Positions 24,070-34,350 of a DNA stretch of 64,000 nucleotides are shown piece after piece. The stretch's first letter is position 1. Every line of letters starts with the position of its first letter. The DNA lies in contig JBEKTY010000029.1 of the NCBI GenBank assembly GCA_049515555.1, positions 1 through 64,000 on the forward strand. Reading direction: 5' to 3'. A program made the translations under genes and the position numbers. The DNA comes from JBEKTY01 sp049515555 (GTDB lineage: Bacteria > Planctomycetota > Planctomycetia > Pirellulales > Thermoguttaceae). Under the pieces are notes generated by a model. The model was not told the DNA's origin. It saw only the letters and a list, made by a program, of their open reading frames with translations, and did no database searches.

Positions 24070-27000
24070 CTACTTGTTGAACTCCCCGGCGTCGTACTTC
24101 TTCCAGAACTCAGCGGGCGGGAACTCCTCCTTGGCTCCGTACCCAGTAGCGACAATCTTGAGGCTCTTCATCTGCCGGATTACGTCCAGCCCCTTCGTGA
24201 TATTCTTGGGAGTGAAAGCAATCCTAGTCAGATTCATCCCTTCCAGCGGCGACAGGTCGCATACCGGCGTTTGGTTGACGTCTAAATGGTCGAGTTTCAT
24301 TCCCTTGAGCGGCGAAAGGTCGGATACCCGTGTCCCGAGCAAGTACAAGGCCTTGATAGACATCCCCTGAAGTGGTGACAAGTCGGCAACGTTCGTGTAG
24401 TGGCACTTCAGGGCTTTCAGAGGCATCCCTTTCAGCGGTGATAGATCGGATACTTGCGTTTCGTAGAGTTCCAGACTCGCCAGAGGCATCCCTTTCAACG
24501 GCGACAGGTCGGATACCGGCGTGCCGAAGCAAATCAGGCGCGTCAGAGGCATCCCCTGGAGCGGGGAAAGATCGGCAACGTGCGTGCCCTGGCAAAACAA
24601 TTCCGTCAGAGGCAGGCCTTTGAGCGGCGATAGGTCGGAAAACTTGCTCTTGCCACTAAACGGAGTACCACTACAGCATAGAGCCCTCAATCGTTCGAAT
24701 GCCCGCACCGGTGAAATATCCGCCACGCTGTCCGTGAAAAACCCGAACCCCGTCACCACACCATTCTCGATCCAGGGCGTCCCCTGTCCCCAACTACCCC
24801 TGACCTTCCCATCGAAGCCCGGATTGAGTTCCTGCAACTTCTTGACGACGGCCTCCACCTGCTTGTCGGCGGGCAGGGCGGCAACCCCCTTCATCCATTG
24901 CTGGAAGGCCGGGTCGTTGAACGCGGTGATCGGCTTGCGATCCGCAGAGACAGCCGCCGCGGCCGGCTTGCCGAACTCCCCGGCGTCGTACTTCTTCCAG
25001 AACTCAGCGGGCGGGAACGTTGCAGCACCGCTGATTCCGATGGTCTTGAGAGCCTTCATCTGACGGATTACGTCCAGTCCCTTGGTGATGTTTTTGGGAG
25101 TAAAACGAACCACGGTCAAGTTCATCCCTTTAAGCGGGGACAGGTCGGTTACCGCCGTATTTTCGCAATACAGATCCGTCAGAGGCATCCCCTCAAGTGG
25201 CGACAGGACGGACACTTGCGTATAGCCGCAACTCAGGTACTTCAGAGACATCCCTTTCAGCGGCGATAGGTCGGATACGTGCGTGTTGGAGCATTCCAGC
25301 AGGGCAAGAGGTAGCCCTTTCAGCGCCGATAGGTCGGATACTTGCGTGTTCCAACAAGTCAGTTGCGTCAACGGCATTCCTTTGAGCGGCGAAAGGTCGG
25401 ATATGGGCATGTTGCCGCAAGAGAGGCGAGTCAGGGGCATCCCCTTGAGTAGCGACAGGTCAGAGAGCTGTGGACAGTCGATCCTCAAGGTTTCGAGTTT
25501 CATTCCTTTGAGTGGCGAAAAGTCGGATACCGGCGTGCCCCAGCAAATCAATTCCGTCAACGGCATCCCTTTCAGCGGCGAAAGATCGGATGCCTGTGTG
25601 TCGGAGAAGTCCAGGGCCGACAGCGGCATCCCTTTCAGCGGCGATAGGTCAGGTACGCGCGTGTAATTGCAATTAAGAGCCGTCAAACGCATCCCTTTCA
25701 GGGGCGACAGGTCCGCCAGCTTACCTTTGCCTGCCCCGCTGCCCTCACACAACAAACTCTTCAATCCGACCAATGCTCGCACCGGTGAAATGTCCGTCAC
25801 GTCGTCCGTCCTAAACCCGAACCTTGTCACCACCCCATTCTCGATAAGGGGCGTGCCTTCCCCGTTAACGTCTGTAACCTTCCCATCGAAGCCCGGATTG
25901 AGTTCCTGCAACTTCTTGGCGACGGCCACCGCCTGCTTCTCGGCGGGCAGGGCGGCAACCTCCTTCATCCATTGCTGGAAGGCCGGGTCGTTGAAGGTGG
26001 TGATCGGCTTGCGCTCCGCAGGGACAGCCGCCGCGGCCGGCTTGCCGAACTCCCCGGCGTCGTACTTCTTCCAGAACTCAGCGGGCGGGAAGTTGTTCGC
26101 AAAATCGAGTCCGATGGTCTTGAGGCTTTTCATCTTCCGGATTACGTCGAGCCCCTTGGTGATGTTCTTTGGCGTGAAAAGAATTATAGTCAAGTTCATT
26201 CCTTCAAGCGGCGAAACGTCGGATATCTGCGTGTAGCGGCAATCCAGCACCGTCAGAGGCATCCCTCTCAGCGGCGACAGGTCAGATACGCGTGTGCCGC
26301 AGAAGTCCAGCTGCGTCAGCGGCATTCCTTTAAGCGGCGATAGGTCGGATACTTTACTGGAGGAGATACTGAGAAAATCCAGGGGCATCCCTTTCAGCGG
26401 CGACAGATCGGAAACCCCTGTCCCACCGAAATCCAGATACGCCAATGGCATCCCTTTGAGCGGTGATAGGTCGGACACCTGCGCGTTGTCGCAGCGCAGT
26501 TCCGTCAGCGGCATCCCTTTCAGCGGCGAGAGGTCGGATACTGGTGTGTAGCTGCAACAAAAAACCGCCAGAGGCATCCCTTTCAGCGGCGACAGATCGG
26601 ACACCTGTGTGCCATAGAGGTTCAGTCGCGCCAGGGGCATCCCTTTGAGCGGCGATACGTCCGCCAGATCACTCTTAGCTTCTCGGCGGCACGCACACCC
26701 GAAACTCTTCAATCCCACCAATGCTCGCACGGGCGAAAGGTCCGTCACTTTCGGCGAGTCAGACCCAAACTGCGTCACCACACCGTTCTCAACCTTGGGC
26801 GATTCGTCAAAACGAAACCCCATGACCTTCCCGTCAAACCCCGGATTGAGTTCCTTCAACTTCCTGACGACGGCTTCCACCTGCTTCTCGGCGGGCAGGG
26901 CGGCAACCTCCTTCACCCATTTCTGGAAGGCGGGGTCGTTGAAGGTGGTGATCGGCTTGCCGAACTCCCCGGCGTCGTACCTCTTCCAGAACTCGTCGGG

Positions 27001-29007
27001 CGGGAACCGGTCCTTGCCTTCCCAGGTAAGCCCGATGGCCTTGAGGCTTTTCATCCGGCGAACGGCGTCCAGCCCCCCGGTGATCTTCCTGGGCGTGAAA
27101 CAGACCAGCGTCAAGTGCATCTCCTCGACGGGTGTCAGGTCAGAGACCTGCGTATGGTCGCAACACAATTCCGTCAGCGGCATCCCCACCAGCGGCGACA
27201 GGTCGGATACGCGCGACTGGCTGCAATCCAGGCGCACCAGACGCATTCCCGCCAGCGCCGACAGGTCGGACAGCTTACCCATGCCCGGGCCGCTGCCGTT
27301 GCAGCCCAGGCTGTTCAATCCCCGCAGCGCCCGCACCGGCGAAATATCGGTCACGTTGTCGGCTTCCAGTCGCAGTTCCGTCACCACTCCGCGCTCGATG
27401 TTGTACCATTGCTTCTCGCCGAAGCCCGAATTCAGCTCCTGCAACTTCTTGACGACGGCTTCTACCTGCGCCTTGGCGGGAAGGCCGGCAACCTCCTTCA
27501 TCCATCGCTGGAAGGCGGGGTCTTTCAGCGTGGCGCTGCCGGATATCGGCTCCAGCGTCGCACGAATCGACTGCTTGCCGCCCGACTCCATTACGAAGTC
27601 TTGGGCGAAGAACTGGAACCCATCCTTCTCGACCTTGAGCCGGTGCTTGCCGGGATCGACCGAAATCGAGATCGTCCCTTTCTTGCCGGGTTGACTGATC
27701 TGGACCTTCCCCGCCCCATCCAACACCTGCACCGCGGCATCCGGCTGATCGACTTCCACGACCAGCGTGCCGTCCTTGGTCCGCATCGTGAGAATTACGG
27801 CGGCCAGGATCGCCAAGCCCAGGACCGCCCCGCCGGCAGCACCCAGGATGAACTTCTTGTTGTCCTTGCCGGTTTTGACCGGAGCCGGTTGTTTGGCGGG
27901 CTTGGGCGTTACGTGAACCGGGATATCTCTGAGGAACGTCAATACCTCGGCGTCCAGTTCCGTATCGACCGGCTGCTGAAGGCTCAGGGAGGCTTGCTGG
28001 CCGGGACCGCACTGTTCCAGAGCGGCCACGACCTCGCCCATCGTCTGGTAGCGGTCCTCGACCGTCTTGGCCACCATCTTCTCGAAGACGGCCTGAAGCT
28101 GTTCCGGCACGTCGGCCCCCAGGGAAGGAATCGGCGCTTCCCGATGGGCCAAGAGCCTGGCCATCAACGTATCGCCCTCGTAGGCGGCTTTGCCGGTGAG
28201 CAGGTAGTACAGCGTGCAGCCCAAACTGTAAATATCGGCCCTGGCATCGGCGTGCTTGGTGCTGAGGGCCTGCTCGGGGGCCATGTAATCGACCGTGCCC
28301 ATCACCGCCCCCGTGCCGGTCAGCTCGGCCTGACTGGGGGCCTTGCCGCCGGTTTCGATGCGGGCCAGGCCCATGTCCAGAATCTTGACCGTGCCCTTCT
28401 TGTCAAGCAGCAGGTTGGCGGGCTTGATGTCCCGGTGCACGACGCCTTCACCATGGGCGAACTCCAGGCCACGGGCCGCTTGCAGGAGGTAGTTGACCGC
28501 TTTAGCGACGGGAAGCGGGCCATTCGCCTTGACCAGGGCCGAGAGGTCGCTCCCTTCGACGTATTCCATGACCAGGAAGTGGACGCCGCCCGCCTCGTCG
28601 GCATCGTCGGCGGCAACGATATTGGAATGACGCAGTTTGGCCGCCGCTTCGACCTCTCGTTGAAAACGTGCGACCGTAACCGCATCCTTCGTTACCGCCT
28701 TGGGCAGCATCTTGATCGCCACGATTCGCTTCATGCGGCGATGTTCGGCCTTGAACACCTGCCCCATGCCGCCAGCCCCGATCTTGTCCAAGATCGTGTA
28801 GTTGCCGAGGATCAGCGACTTGGCCCGGCCCTGATAAATCTCCTGGACCTGGAACTTCGTCAGGTGCTTGCTCTGGACGAGCTGCCGGGCAAGTTCCTGG
28901 GCGTCCTTGGGCGAGGCTTTGGGCGGAATGAAGTTTTCCAGCTTGCCGGGTGCGATCACGCCCGAATCGGCAAGTTGCTTGACGAACTGTTCGAGGGCAA
29001 CGGCCAT
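24070..29007 (-). CDS. Membrane Ser/Thr protein kinase with four LRR modules
   Basis: 1645 residues from ATG 29007, preceded by GAGGAAGG. A leader domain (1-68, with QLVQSKHLTKFQVQEIYQG) common in planctomycete kinases precedes a Hanks-type kinase (about 69-332): GAGGMGQVF, VAIKML, HRDIKPAN with catalytic Asp193, KILDMGLAR (DMG for DFG) and GTVDYMAPEQ. One transmembrane segment (about 380-405) and a PEGA-like domain (KKGTISISVDPGKHRLKVEKDGF) follow. The remaining 1150 residues are four tandem modules. Each opens FNDPAFQ-W-KEVAALPA-KQ, continues into 21-residue LRRs of type VSDLSPLKGMPLT-L-C--T, and closes PPAEFWKKYDAGEF. The LRRs should lie outside the cytoplasm and sense a ligand; that part is inference. 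The gene lies alone. Confidence 0.93.
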   Translation of the reverse strand: MAVALEQFVKQLADSGVIAPGKLENFIPPKASPKDAQELARQLVQSKHLTKFQVQEIYQGRAKSLILGNYTILDKIGAGGMGQVFKAEHRRMKRIVAIKMLPKAVTKDAVTVARFQREVEAAAKLRHSNIVAADDADEAGGVHFLVMEYVEGSDLSALVKANGPLPVAKAVNYLLQAARGLEFAHGEGVVHRDIKPANLLLDKKGTVKILDMGLARIETGGKAPSQAELTGTGAVMGTVDYMAPEQALSTKHADARADIYSLGCTLYYLLTGKAAYEGDTLMARLLAHREAPIPSLGADVPEQLQAVFEKMVAKTVEDRYQTMGEVVAALEQCGPGQQASLSLQQPVDTELDAEVLTFLRDIPVHVTPKPAKQPAPVKTGKDNKKFILGAAGGAVLGLAILAAVILTMRTKDGTLVVEVDQPDAAVQVLDGAGKVQISQPGKKGTISISVDPGKHRLKVEKDGFQFFAQDFVMESGGKQSIRATLEPISGSATLKDPAFQRWMKEVAGLPAKAQVEAVVKKLQELNSGFGEKQWYNIERGVVTELRLEADNVTDISPVRALRGLNSLGCNGSGPGMGKLSDLSALAGMRLVRLDCSQSRVSDLSPLVGMPLTELCCDHTQVSDLTPVEEMHLTLVCFTPRKITGGLDAVRRMKSLKAIGLTWEGKDRFPPDEFWKRYDAGEFGKPITTFNDPAFQKWVKEVAALPAEKQVEAVVRKLKELNPGFDGKVMGFRFDESPKVENGVVTQFGSDSPKVTDLSPVRALVGLKSFGCACRREAKSDLADVSPLKGMPLARLNLYGTQVSDLSPLKGMPLAVFCCSYTPVSDLSPLKGMPLTELRCDNAQVSDLSPLKGMPLAYLDFGGTGVSDLSPLKGMPLDFLSISSSKVSDLSPLKGMPLTQLDFCGTRVSDLSPLRGMPLTVLDCRYTQISDVSPLEGMNLTIILFTPKNITKGLDVIRKMKSLKTIGLDFANNFPPAEFWKKYDAGEFGKPAAAAVPAERKPITTFNDPAFQQWMKEVAALPAEKQAVAVAKKLQELNPGFDGKVTDVNGEGTPLIENGVVTRFGFRTDDVTDISPVRALVGLKSLLCEGSGAGKGKLADLSPLKGMRLTALNCNYTRVPDLSPLKGMPLSALDFSDTQASDLSPLKGMPLTELICWGTPVSDFSPLKGMKLETLRIDCPQLSDLSLLKGMPLTRLSCGNMPISDLSPLKGMPLTQLTCWNTQVSDLSALKGLPLALLECSNTHVSDLSPLKGMSLKYLSCGYTQVSVLSPLEGMPLTDLYCENTAVTDLSPLKGMNLTVVRFTPKNITKGLDVIRQMKALKTIGISGAATFPPAEFWKKYDAGEFGKPAAAAVSADRKPITAFNDPAFQQWMKGVAALPADKQVEAVVKKLQELNPGFDGKVRGSWGQGTPWIENGVVTGFGFFTDSVADISPVRAFERLRALCCSGTPFSGKSKFSDLSPLKGLPLTELFCQGTHVADLSPLQGMPLTRLICFGTPVSDLSPLKGMPLASLELYETQVSDLSPLKGMPLKALKCHYTNVADLSPLQGMSIKALYLLGTRVSDLSPLKGMKLDHLDVNQTPVCDLSPLEGMNLTRIAFTPKNITKGLDVIRQMKSLKIVATGYGAKEEFPPAEFWKKYDAGEFNK
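24240..27260. repeat. 63-bp tandem repeats encoding 21-residue LRR units
   Basis: About forty copies of a 63-bp unit, recognisable on the plus strand by GGCATCCCTTTCAGCGGCGA and the GGTCGGATAC that follows, are arranged in four blocks. High nucleotide identity between units implies recent duplication or gene conversion. Confidence 0.85.
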
Positions 29008-29086
29008 GGCCTTCCTCGCCGCACGCTGGATAACCTCTCAGTATAGCAGAGATCCTTGAGGCGCTACAACACAACCGCTTTACCCC

Positions 29087-29220
29087 GGATTATTCACCGA
29101 GGCTCGTAGTGACCCGATTTATCGGGTCAGTGGAAGTAGTGACCCGATTTATCGGGCCTGGAGTGTGTGACCAGGTCAAGGACCGCATGAATGCGGTCAC
29201 TACGAACGGTTGGTGAATAA
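29087..29220. repeat. Long inverted repeat, family CGTAGTGACC
   Basis: Outer arms GGATTATTCACCGA and TTGGTGAATAA enclose CGTAGTGACC...GGTCACTACG. The inner unit AGTGACCCGATTTATCGG is duplicated. It is the second copy of the element at 1411-1517, and its right end encodes the last residues and stop codon of the subtilase. Confidence 0.8.
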
Positions 29221-31836
29221 ACTGCTTTCCCGTTGGCCCCACGCCGCGTACAACGCGGCGAGGATGCCGGGGTCCAAGGGGCGGTTTGTTGCGGGGAGGT
29301 TGTTCCAGGGGGTGGCGGCGGCCCGAGTGGCCGCGGCGGCCAGCGCGCTCTGGTCCGCCAGCGCCGCCAGACCCCTGGTCGCCGCAGGCTGCTGCGGGGC
29401 CACGGACTGCGTGCGCTGCCGGCTGGCGGCGGGGCCGATGCTCATGCTAAACGTTTGACTGGCCGACGCAACCCCGTCGCTGACGGAGGCCAGCACTTGG
29501 AAACTGCCGGTGAAGGAAGGCGCGGGCCGGAACATCACGACATTGCCTACCACAACGACGTTGATCGCGCCGGTGGGAACGGCCGTGAGCACTTGCGCCC
29601 CGTAGGTCACCCGCCGGCCGGCCGGGTCGGAGGCTGATAAGACGACTACCAGCGTACTGCCTTGCGCGCCCGCCTGGTTGGCGATGGGCGCGAGCACCGG
29701 CGGGCCGCTGGGGGCCGACGATAATTGGAGCGTGAAGCTGCCCGTGCCGGCGCCCGGATAGGTCGTCACGTCCAAGTAATAGGTTCCGGCGGCGGAAGCC
29801 CGCCAGTTGATCCGCGATGCCAGGTTGCCGGGGGAAATGTCGTCGTTCTGGGCCAACACGGTCTGGCCGTCGGAGGCCAGCAGGCTCAGTACGGAATCGT
29901 GAAGCGTGCCGAGGGTCGTCTGGAACGTGTACTGCTGCCCGGCCAGCGCCTGGAATTTGAAAAAGTCTTGGTCGTTTGGGGCGTTGATGGAGCCGTTTGC
30001 GGTGTTGCCGACGGCGACCAGTTGGGCGGTGGCAGGGTTGGTGCCGTGGCTGACGGCGGACGTGACGGTCAACTGTGCGGCCGTCGCCGAGCTCCACTGG
30101 TTGTTGCCGTCCAGGGCGCGGGCGAAGAGGCGATAGTTGCCGGCGGCCATGCCCGCGGTGCTCATCGCGAAGCCGGCCTGACCGTTGGCAACGGCGGTGC
30201 TGGAACCGATCAACCGATCGGCGGCGTCCCATTGCCCGTTGCCGTTGCTGTCCTGATAGAAATAGACCCCGGTGATGGCGCCTCCCGACTCGGAAGCCCC
30301 CTGCGCGGACAGGGTGACGGTACCTCCAGATGCAATGGCGCCGGGGTTGGCGGTCAGTGAAGCGATCACCGGGGTCAAGATTTGAGGTTGCACGAGGAGC
30401 CGCAAGGTGTTGTAGGCGTCCAGCCGGCCGCCGGAAGAGACCTCGTTGGCCAGGGCGGGCAGTTTGTCGACGCCTTGCAGGATGGCGTTGCGGATCTGGG
30501 CCAGGCTGTCGTTGGGGGCCGCCGCCCAGGCCAGGGCGGCGACGCCGCTGACCTCGGGCGCCGCCATGCTCGTGCCCGACAGATAACCGTAGGTGTTGCC
30601 GGGCAGGGTGCTCAAGATGCTTACGCCGGGCGCGGCCAGATTGACCGTAGCCGCCCCGTAGTCGCTGAACGCAGCGAGGTGGTCGGTCGAGTCGCTGGCG
30701 GCCACGGAGATCATGTTCGAGAGGCTGAAATTGGCCGGGTACTGGGGGGCGGAATCGTTGTTGGTGCCGTTGTTGCCGGCGGCGACGACGAAGAGGATGC
30801 CGGCATTGCCGGCCGCCTGGATCGCCGCGCTGAGGGCGGGGTCGGCCGCCGTGCCCGACCAACTGGCGTTGATCACCCGCACGTTCACGTTGTACTGGGT
30901 CCGCATCATGACGGCGTAGTTGATGGCGCGGATGGCGTCGGAGGTGTTGCCATCACCGTTGGCGTCCATGAACTTCAGGGGCATGATCGAGACGTTCCAG
31001 GCCACGCCCGCGATACCGGCGCCGTTGTTGCCGTCGGCGCCGATGATCCCGGCCACGTGCGTGCCGTGGCCGTTGTCGTCCATGGGGTTGCCGTTGTTGG
31101 CGACGAAATTGTAGCCGTGCACGTCGCCGCTGAAGCCGTCGCTGCCGGCGTAGGGATTGGTCCAAATGTTGGCCGCCAGATCGGCGTGGGTGTAGTCGAC
31201 GCCGCTATCGATGACGGCCACCACCACGTTGCGGCTGCCGGTGGAGACGTTCCAGGCCGCCGTGGCATTGATGTCGGCCCCGGCGGCGCCGTTGCTCTGG
31301 CCCGTGTTCTGCAACGACCACTGTTGCGAGAAGCTGGGATCGTTGGGCAGGCTGGCCACCTGCTTGAGCGAGTCCATTTCGTACAGGGCGACGTGGGTGT
31401 CGGCGCGCAAGGCGGCGGCGACCTGCTGGGCCGACGCGCCGAAGGAGCGGACCAGCACTTCGCCCTCGCGGCCCAGGCCGAGCAGCACCTGGAACTGCGC
31501 GGCGGCGGTCGGCAAGAGGCCCGCCGTCTGAGCGGCCGAGCCGATCCCGGCCAGCGAGCCGGTGTCGAACTGGACGATCCAGTCGTAGACATTGCCTTGG
31601 CCGGCCGTAGCCGCCGCACCCGCCGCAGCGGTGGTGCCCTGGGCCGTTAAAGCCGGCAGGCCCACGTGACTGGGTTCGCCCGGCAACAGATAGTCGCCAA
31701 ACCAATTGGGCGATACGGTGGTCGGGATCGCGGTTGCGCTGAGCAGCTCCCGCAACTCCAAACGCTCGACACGCAGTGGCTTGTGGAAACGATCGTTCCG
31801 GGGACTGGCCAAACGGCCACGCCGACGTTGTCGCAT
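29200..31836 (-). CDS. Secreted subtilisin-family serine protease (S8)
   Basis: 878 residues from ATG 31836, which has AGGA at good spacing; a TTG at 31872 is possible but weaker. The N-terminus is basic and carries the planctomycete motif PLRVERLELRELLS (about 22-35) instead of a classical signal peptide. A propeptide-like region follows. The catalytic triad is Asp210 (AVIDSGVDYTHADL), His257 (GHGTHVAGI) and Ser423 (GTSMAAPEVSG), with the oxyanion Asn in VVAAGNNGTNND. Further on are an Ig-like segment (about 485-580), a PPC pre-peptidase domain (about 590-700: DQDFFKFQALAGQQYTFQT) and a cadherin/Ig-like domain (about 710-800). The C-terminal FTNRS and stop come from a palindromic repeat. It is probably a surface or periplasmic protease acting on proteins or peptides. 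Confidence 0.92.
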   Translation of the reverse strand: MRQRRRGRLASPRNDRFHKPLRVERLELRELLSATAIPTTVSPNWFGDYLLPGEPSHVGLPALTAQGTTAAAGAAATAGQGNVYDWIVQFDTGSLAGIGSAAQTAGLLPTAAAQFQVLLGLGREGEVLVRSFGASAQQVAAALRADTHVALYEMDSLKQVASLPNDPSFSQQWSLQNTGQSNGAAGADINATAAWNVSTGSRNVVVAVIDSGVDYTHADLAANIWTNPYAGSDGFSGDVHGYNFVANNGNPMDDNGHGTHVAGIIGADGNNGAGIAGVAWNVSIMPLKFMDANGDGNTSDAIRAINYAVMMRTQYNVNVRVINASWSGTAADPALSAAIQAAGNAGILFVVAAGNNGTNNDSAPQYPANFSLSNMISVAASDSTDHLAAFSDYGAATVNLAAPGVSILSTLPGNTYGYLSGTSMAAPEVSGVAALAWAAAPNDSLAQIRNAILQGVDKLPALANEVSSGGRLDAYNTLRLLVQPQILTPVIASLTANPGAIASGGTVTLSAQGASESGGAITGVYFYQDSNGNGQWDAADRLIGSSTAVANGQAGFAMSTAGMAAGNYRLFARALDGNNQWSSATAAQLTVTSAVSHGTNPATAQLVAVGNTANGSINAPNDQDFFKFQALAGQQYTFQTTLGTLHDSVLSLLASDGQTVLAQNDDISPGNLASRINWRASAAGTYYLDVTTYPGAGTGSFTLQLSSAPSGPPVLAPIANQAGAQGSTLVVVLSASDPAGRRVTYGAQVLTAVPTGAINVVVVGNVVMFRPAPSFTGSFQVLASVSDGVASASQTFSMSIGPAASRQRTQSVAPQQPAATRGLAALADQSALAAAATRAAATPWNNLPATNRPLDPGILAALYAAWGQRESSLFTNRS

Positions 31837-32510
31837 GGTGCCATCCTGAGTTCGGTCGCCAAGCCGTCTCAACCCACGAGCGATCCGGGAGATGGTTGAG
31901 ACTCTCGGCGTGTGCCGCGAAAGCAGCGATTTAGTGAAAAGACGAGAAAAGGGAGAAGAGTACCGTCAACTGAAATCTGTGTCAAAACCTTCTCAGAGTC
32001 AAGCCGGCTGGGCAAAAAATTCTTCCCACCTTCACCGCGATACCCATTCTGCCCCAACCGCAGATTCGTTGGGAAGGCCGGAACGTGCAGGGTGGGTCGG
32101 GCGCAGCGAGCCCCACCAAACTCCGCGGAGAACTGATGGTGGGGCTCGCTGCGCTCGACCCACCTTACGTAAATTGCCGCAACCAAGGCTAATTAGGAAA
32201 CGTGTAGGCCGGGGCCGCCATAAATATAAGGGGGGTGCGACGGGGATCGGATTGCAAATGGGTAGGCTGTGGACCGGGGGTTGAATGTGCAGACTTTGCG
32301 GGAGATTCCGTTTTTTCTTGGAGTTCCGGTTGTAACGTGTCGATACCCTCCCACGGATCAATTGAGACCGGCCCATTTTATACTCCGCCCGGTTTGAAAT
32401 GATGCGAACCGCAGCAGCCTGGAAAGGTTCGCCTCATTCGCGGCCGCGCGCAGCATAACCGGGCTCGGCGGCGCTTGACCCTAGAATTCGCGAAGCCCGA
32501 AGGTGGACCT
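31837..32510. other. Divergent intergenic region, subtilase and outer-membrane protein
   Basis: It holds one palindrome (32091-32164) and otherwise A+T-richer sequence expected to contain both promoters; I cannot fix a confident -10/-35 pair. The ribosome site AAGGTGG (32500-32506) serves the gene at 32511. No gene seen. Confidence 0.5.
32091..32164. repeat. Inverted repeat, family GGTGGGTCGAGCGCAGCGAG
   Basis: GGTGGGTCGGGCGCAGCGAG and its near-perfect complement are separated by about 30 bp. A second copy is at 54508-54580. Confidence 0.85.
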
Positions 32511-33779
32511 ATGAGGAAAAGACTGATCATTGCCCTCGCGTGTGCCTGGATCGGCAGCCATGCTGAGGCATGGGGACAGGGTTTCTTGGATCGCCTTGTC
32601 CATCCTGCTGCGGCGGATTCGGCCGACGTGGGCCCGGCTCCGGGTACGCCGGGGCCGTACATGATGGCGGGCCCAGCGGGCGTGCAGCCGATGGGCATGC
32701 AGCCGCCGATGGGCGTGCAACCGCCGATGGGCATGCAACCGCCGATGCCCATGCAGGGGCCGGGGATGGCCGGGCCACAGACGCCGATGACGGGCTACAT
32801 GCCGCCCGGGGCATACGGCGGCCAGGCCGAGGGCGTAGACATGGTCTACCGGGGCCCGTGGGGCGCCTGTGACTGGGGCGGCTTCGGCGAGTTCCTGTAC
32901 ATGCGGCCGCGCAACGCCAGCCTGGCTTATGCGGTGCCCTTCAGCGGGCCGCTGGCCGTGCCGCCGGGGGCCCCGCAGTCTACGCCGATTCAGGTCGCGC
33001 CGCCGGGAACCGTCGATATCGACTACCAGCCCGCGTGGCGGGCCGGGGTTACGCGGGCCCTGGGAGATTGCGTCGCGTTGCAAGTCACCTATTCGCACTT
33101 CCAAGGCGATGACAAAAATTCCATCAGCACCGACGCCAACCCCAACAACCTGATCCGCTCGATGGTCATGCAGCCTTCTACCTGGACCGCGAACGCCGAC
33201 GACGACGGCACCGACGCCAGCGCCACCTACAACATTAAGTACGATCTGGCGGACGTGGATTACCGCTGGACGTTCGCCACCGAACGCGAATGGTGCGCCA
33301 CGATGCTGGTCGGCCTGCGTTACGCCGCGCTGGATCAGGAATTCAACTCGAACTTCGGCGCGGGGATCTCGAGCACCGTGGCCACGCGGATCCGTTACGA
33401 AGGGGCCGGGCTGCGCTTCGGCTTGGAAGGCGAGCGGCGGGGCAACCTGGGCCTGTTCGTCTACGGCCGCAGTGCGGCCAGCTTCGTCTGCGGCAATGCC
33501 CGGGCAGCCTACCAGCAGAGCAACGCTTTCCAAGGCACGATCGTGGATACCGGCTTCCATGCCGACCGCATCGTCAGCATGCTGGACCTGGAGCTCGGCG
33601 CCGGGTGGGCCAGCCCCAATGACCGGCTCCGGATTTCGGCCGGCTACATGCTGAGCGGGTGGTTCAACGTGGTGCGGACCGACCAGTTCATCTCAGCGGT
33701 GCAGCAGAACAACTTCGTCGGATTGGGCGACACGCTGACCTTCGACGGTTTCACCGGTCGGATCGAGCTGCGGTTCTAA
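32511..33779 (+). CDS. Outer-membrane beta-barrel protein
   Basis: 422 residues from ATG 32511. Residues 1-23 are a signal peptide (RLIIALACAWIGSHAEAWG). A short Pro/Met/Gly-rich repeat region (MGMQPPMGVQPP, about 60-90) follows, then alternating amphipathic strands (YQPAWRAGVTRALGD, WCATMLVGLRYAALD, RISAGYMLSGWFNVV) ending in a terminal Phe (RIELRF), the usual C-terminal signal for barrel insertion. The fold resembles the Legionella-type major outer-membrane protein families found in planctomycetes. The cargo or role is not evident. It is transcribed alone. Confidence 0.85.
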   Translation: MRKRLIIALACAWIGSHAEAWGQGFLDRLVHPAAADSADVGPAPGTPGPYMMAGPAGVQPMGMQPPMGVQPPMGMQPPMPMQGPGMAGPQTPMTGYMPPGAYGGQAEGVDMVYRGPWGACDWGGFGEFLYMRPRNASLAYAVPFSGPLAVPPGAPQSTPIQVAPPGTVDIDYQPAWRAGVTRALGDCVALQVTYSHFQGDDKNSISTDANPNNLIRSMVMQPSTWTANADDDGTDASATYNIKYDLADVDYRWTFATEREWCATMLVGLRYAALDQEFNSNFGAGISSTVATRIRYEGAGLRFGLEGERRGNLGLFVYGRSAASFVCGNARAAYQQSNAFQGTIVDTGFHADRIVSMLDLELGAGWASPNDRLRISAGYMLSGWFNVVRTDQFISAVQQNNFVGLGDTLTFDGFTGRIELRF

Positions 33780-34350
33780 ATGGAGTTTCGCGATTCGAGG
33801 GGAGGCCATCGATGCTCCCCACAGTAAGCGCGGCGTCAGGCCGCGTTCTGGCTGCGACGAGACGCCGCATCGACTTTATTTCGCGCCGGGCGGATTCCCT
33901 GGAATCACGAAACTGCATTTAGTGGCTGAATCTTTCGGGTGTGCCGGACCACGCTGAGGGTGTGATCCGATCTGAAGTACCCACCGGGAGAGCCTTATCT
34001 GCCACAGGCGCTGCCGGCCGCCATGCCGGCCCGCTTGGCTCTCTCGAGGGCGTCTCCCGGCGGCGGGCCGTGCGGCCGGGCCGGCGGGGCCGTTTTGGCG
34101 GGCCGTGGGGGCCGGTTCTGTTGACCCGCGCCCTTTCTTCGTCGCCACCCGCAGGGCCCATTCTTTGCAAAATGTTTGACAAGTGCCCCCGGCACTGATT
34201 ATTAGTAGAAGTATGTCTGATTCCTGGCTCTAGCTGCATGGTCGGGCACCACTGCACCAGACAGGGGGGCGTGATCATTATGTCTCCCCGGGAACACTGA
34301 CAATCGCACCAAGGGCTTTTGCGGGCATTATCGAGAGGGGGTTCGAGCAA
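33780..34350. other. Intergenic region, nothing recognised
   Basis: 571 bp without repeats of the families seen elsewhere. The right part is A+T-richer and probably contains the promoter of the next gene. GAGGGGG at 34333-34339 is a likely ribosome site. Frames here overlap both strands without any family signal. Confidence 0.5.

Noticed and set aside
24240..27260. Possible CRISPR array, because of regularly spaced near-identical units
   Set aside because: The repeats encode in-phase LRR units of a long protein, the period is 63 bp with no unique spacers, and no cas genes are present.
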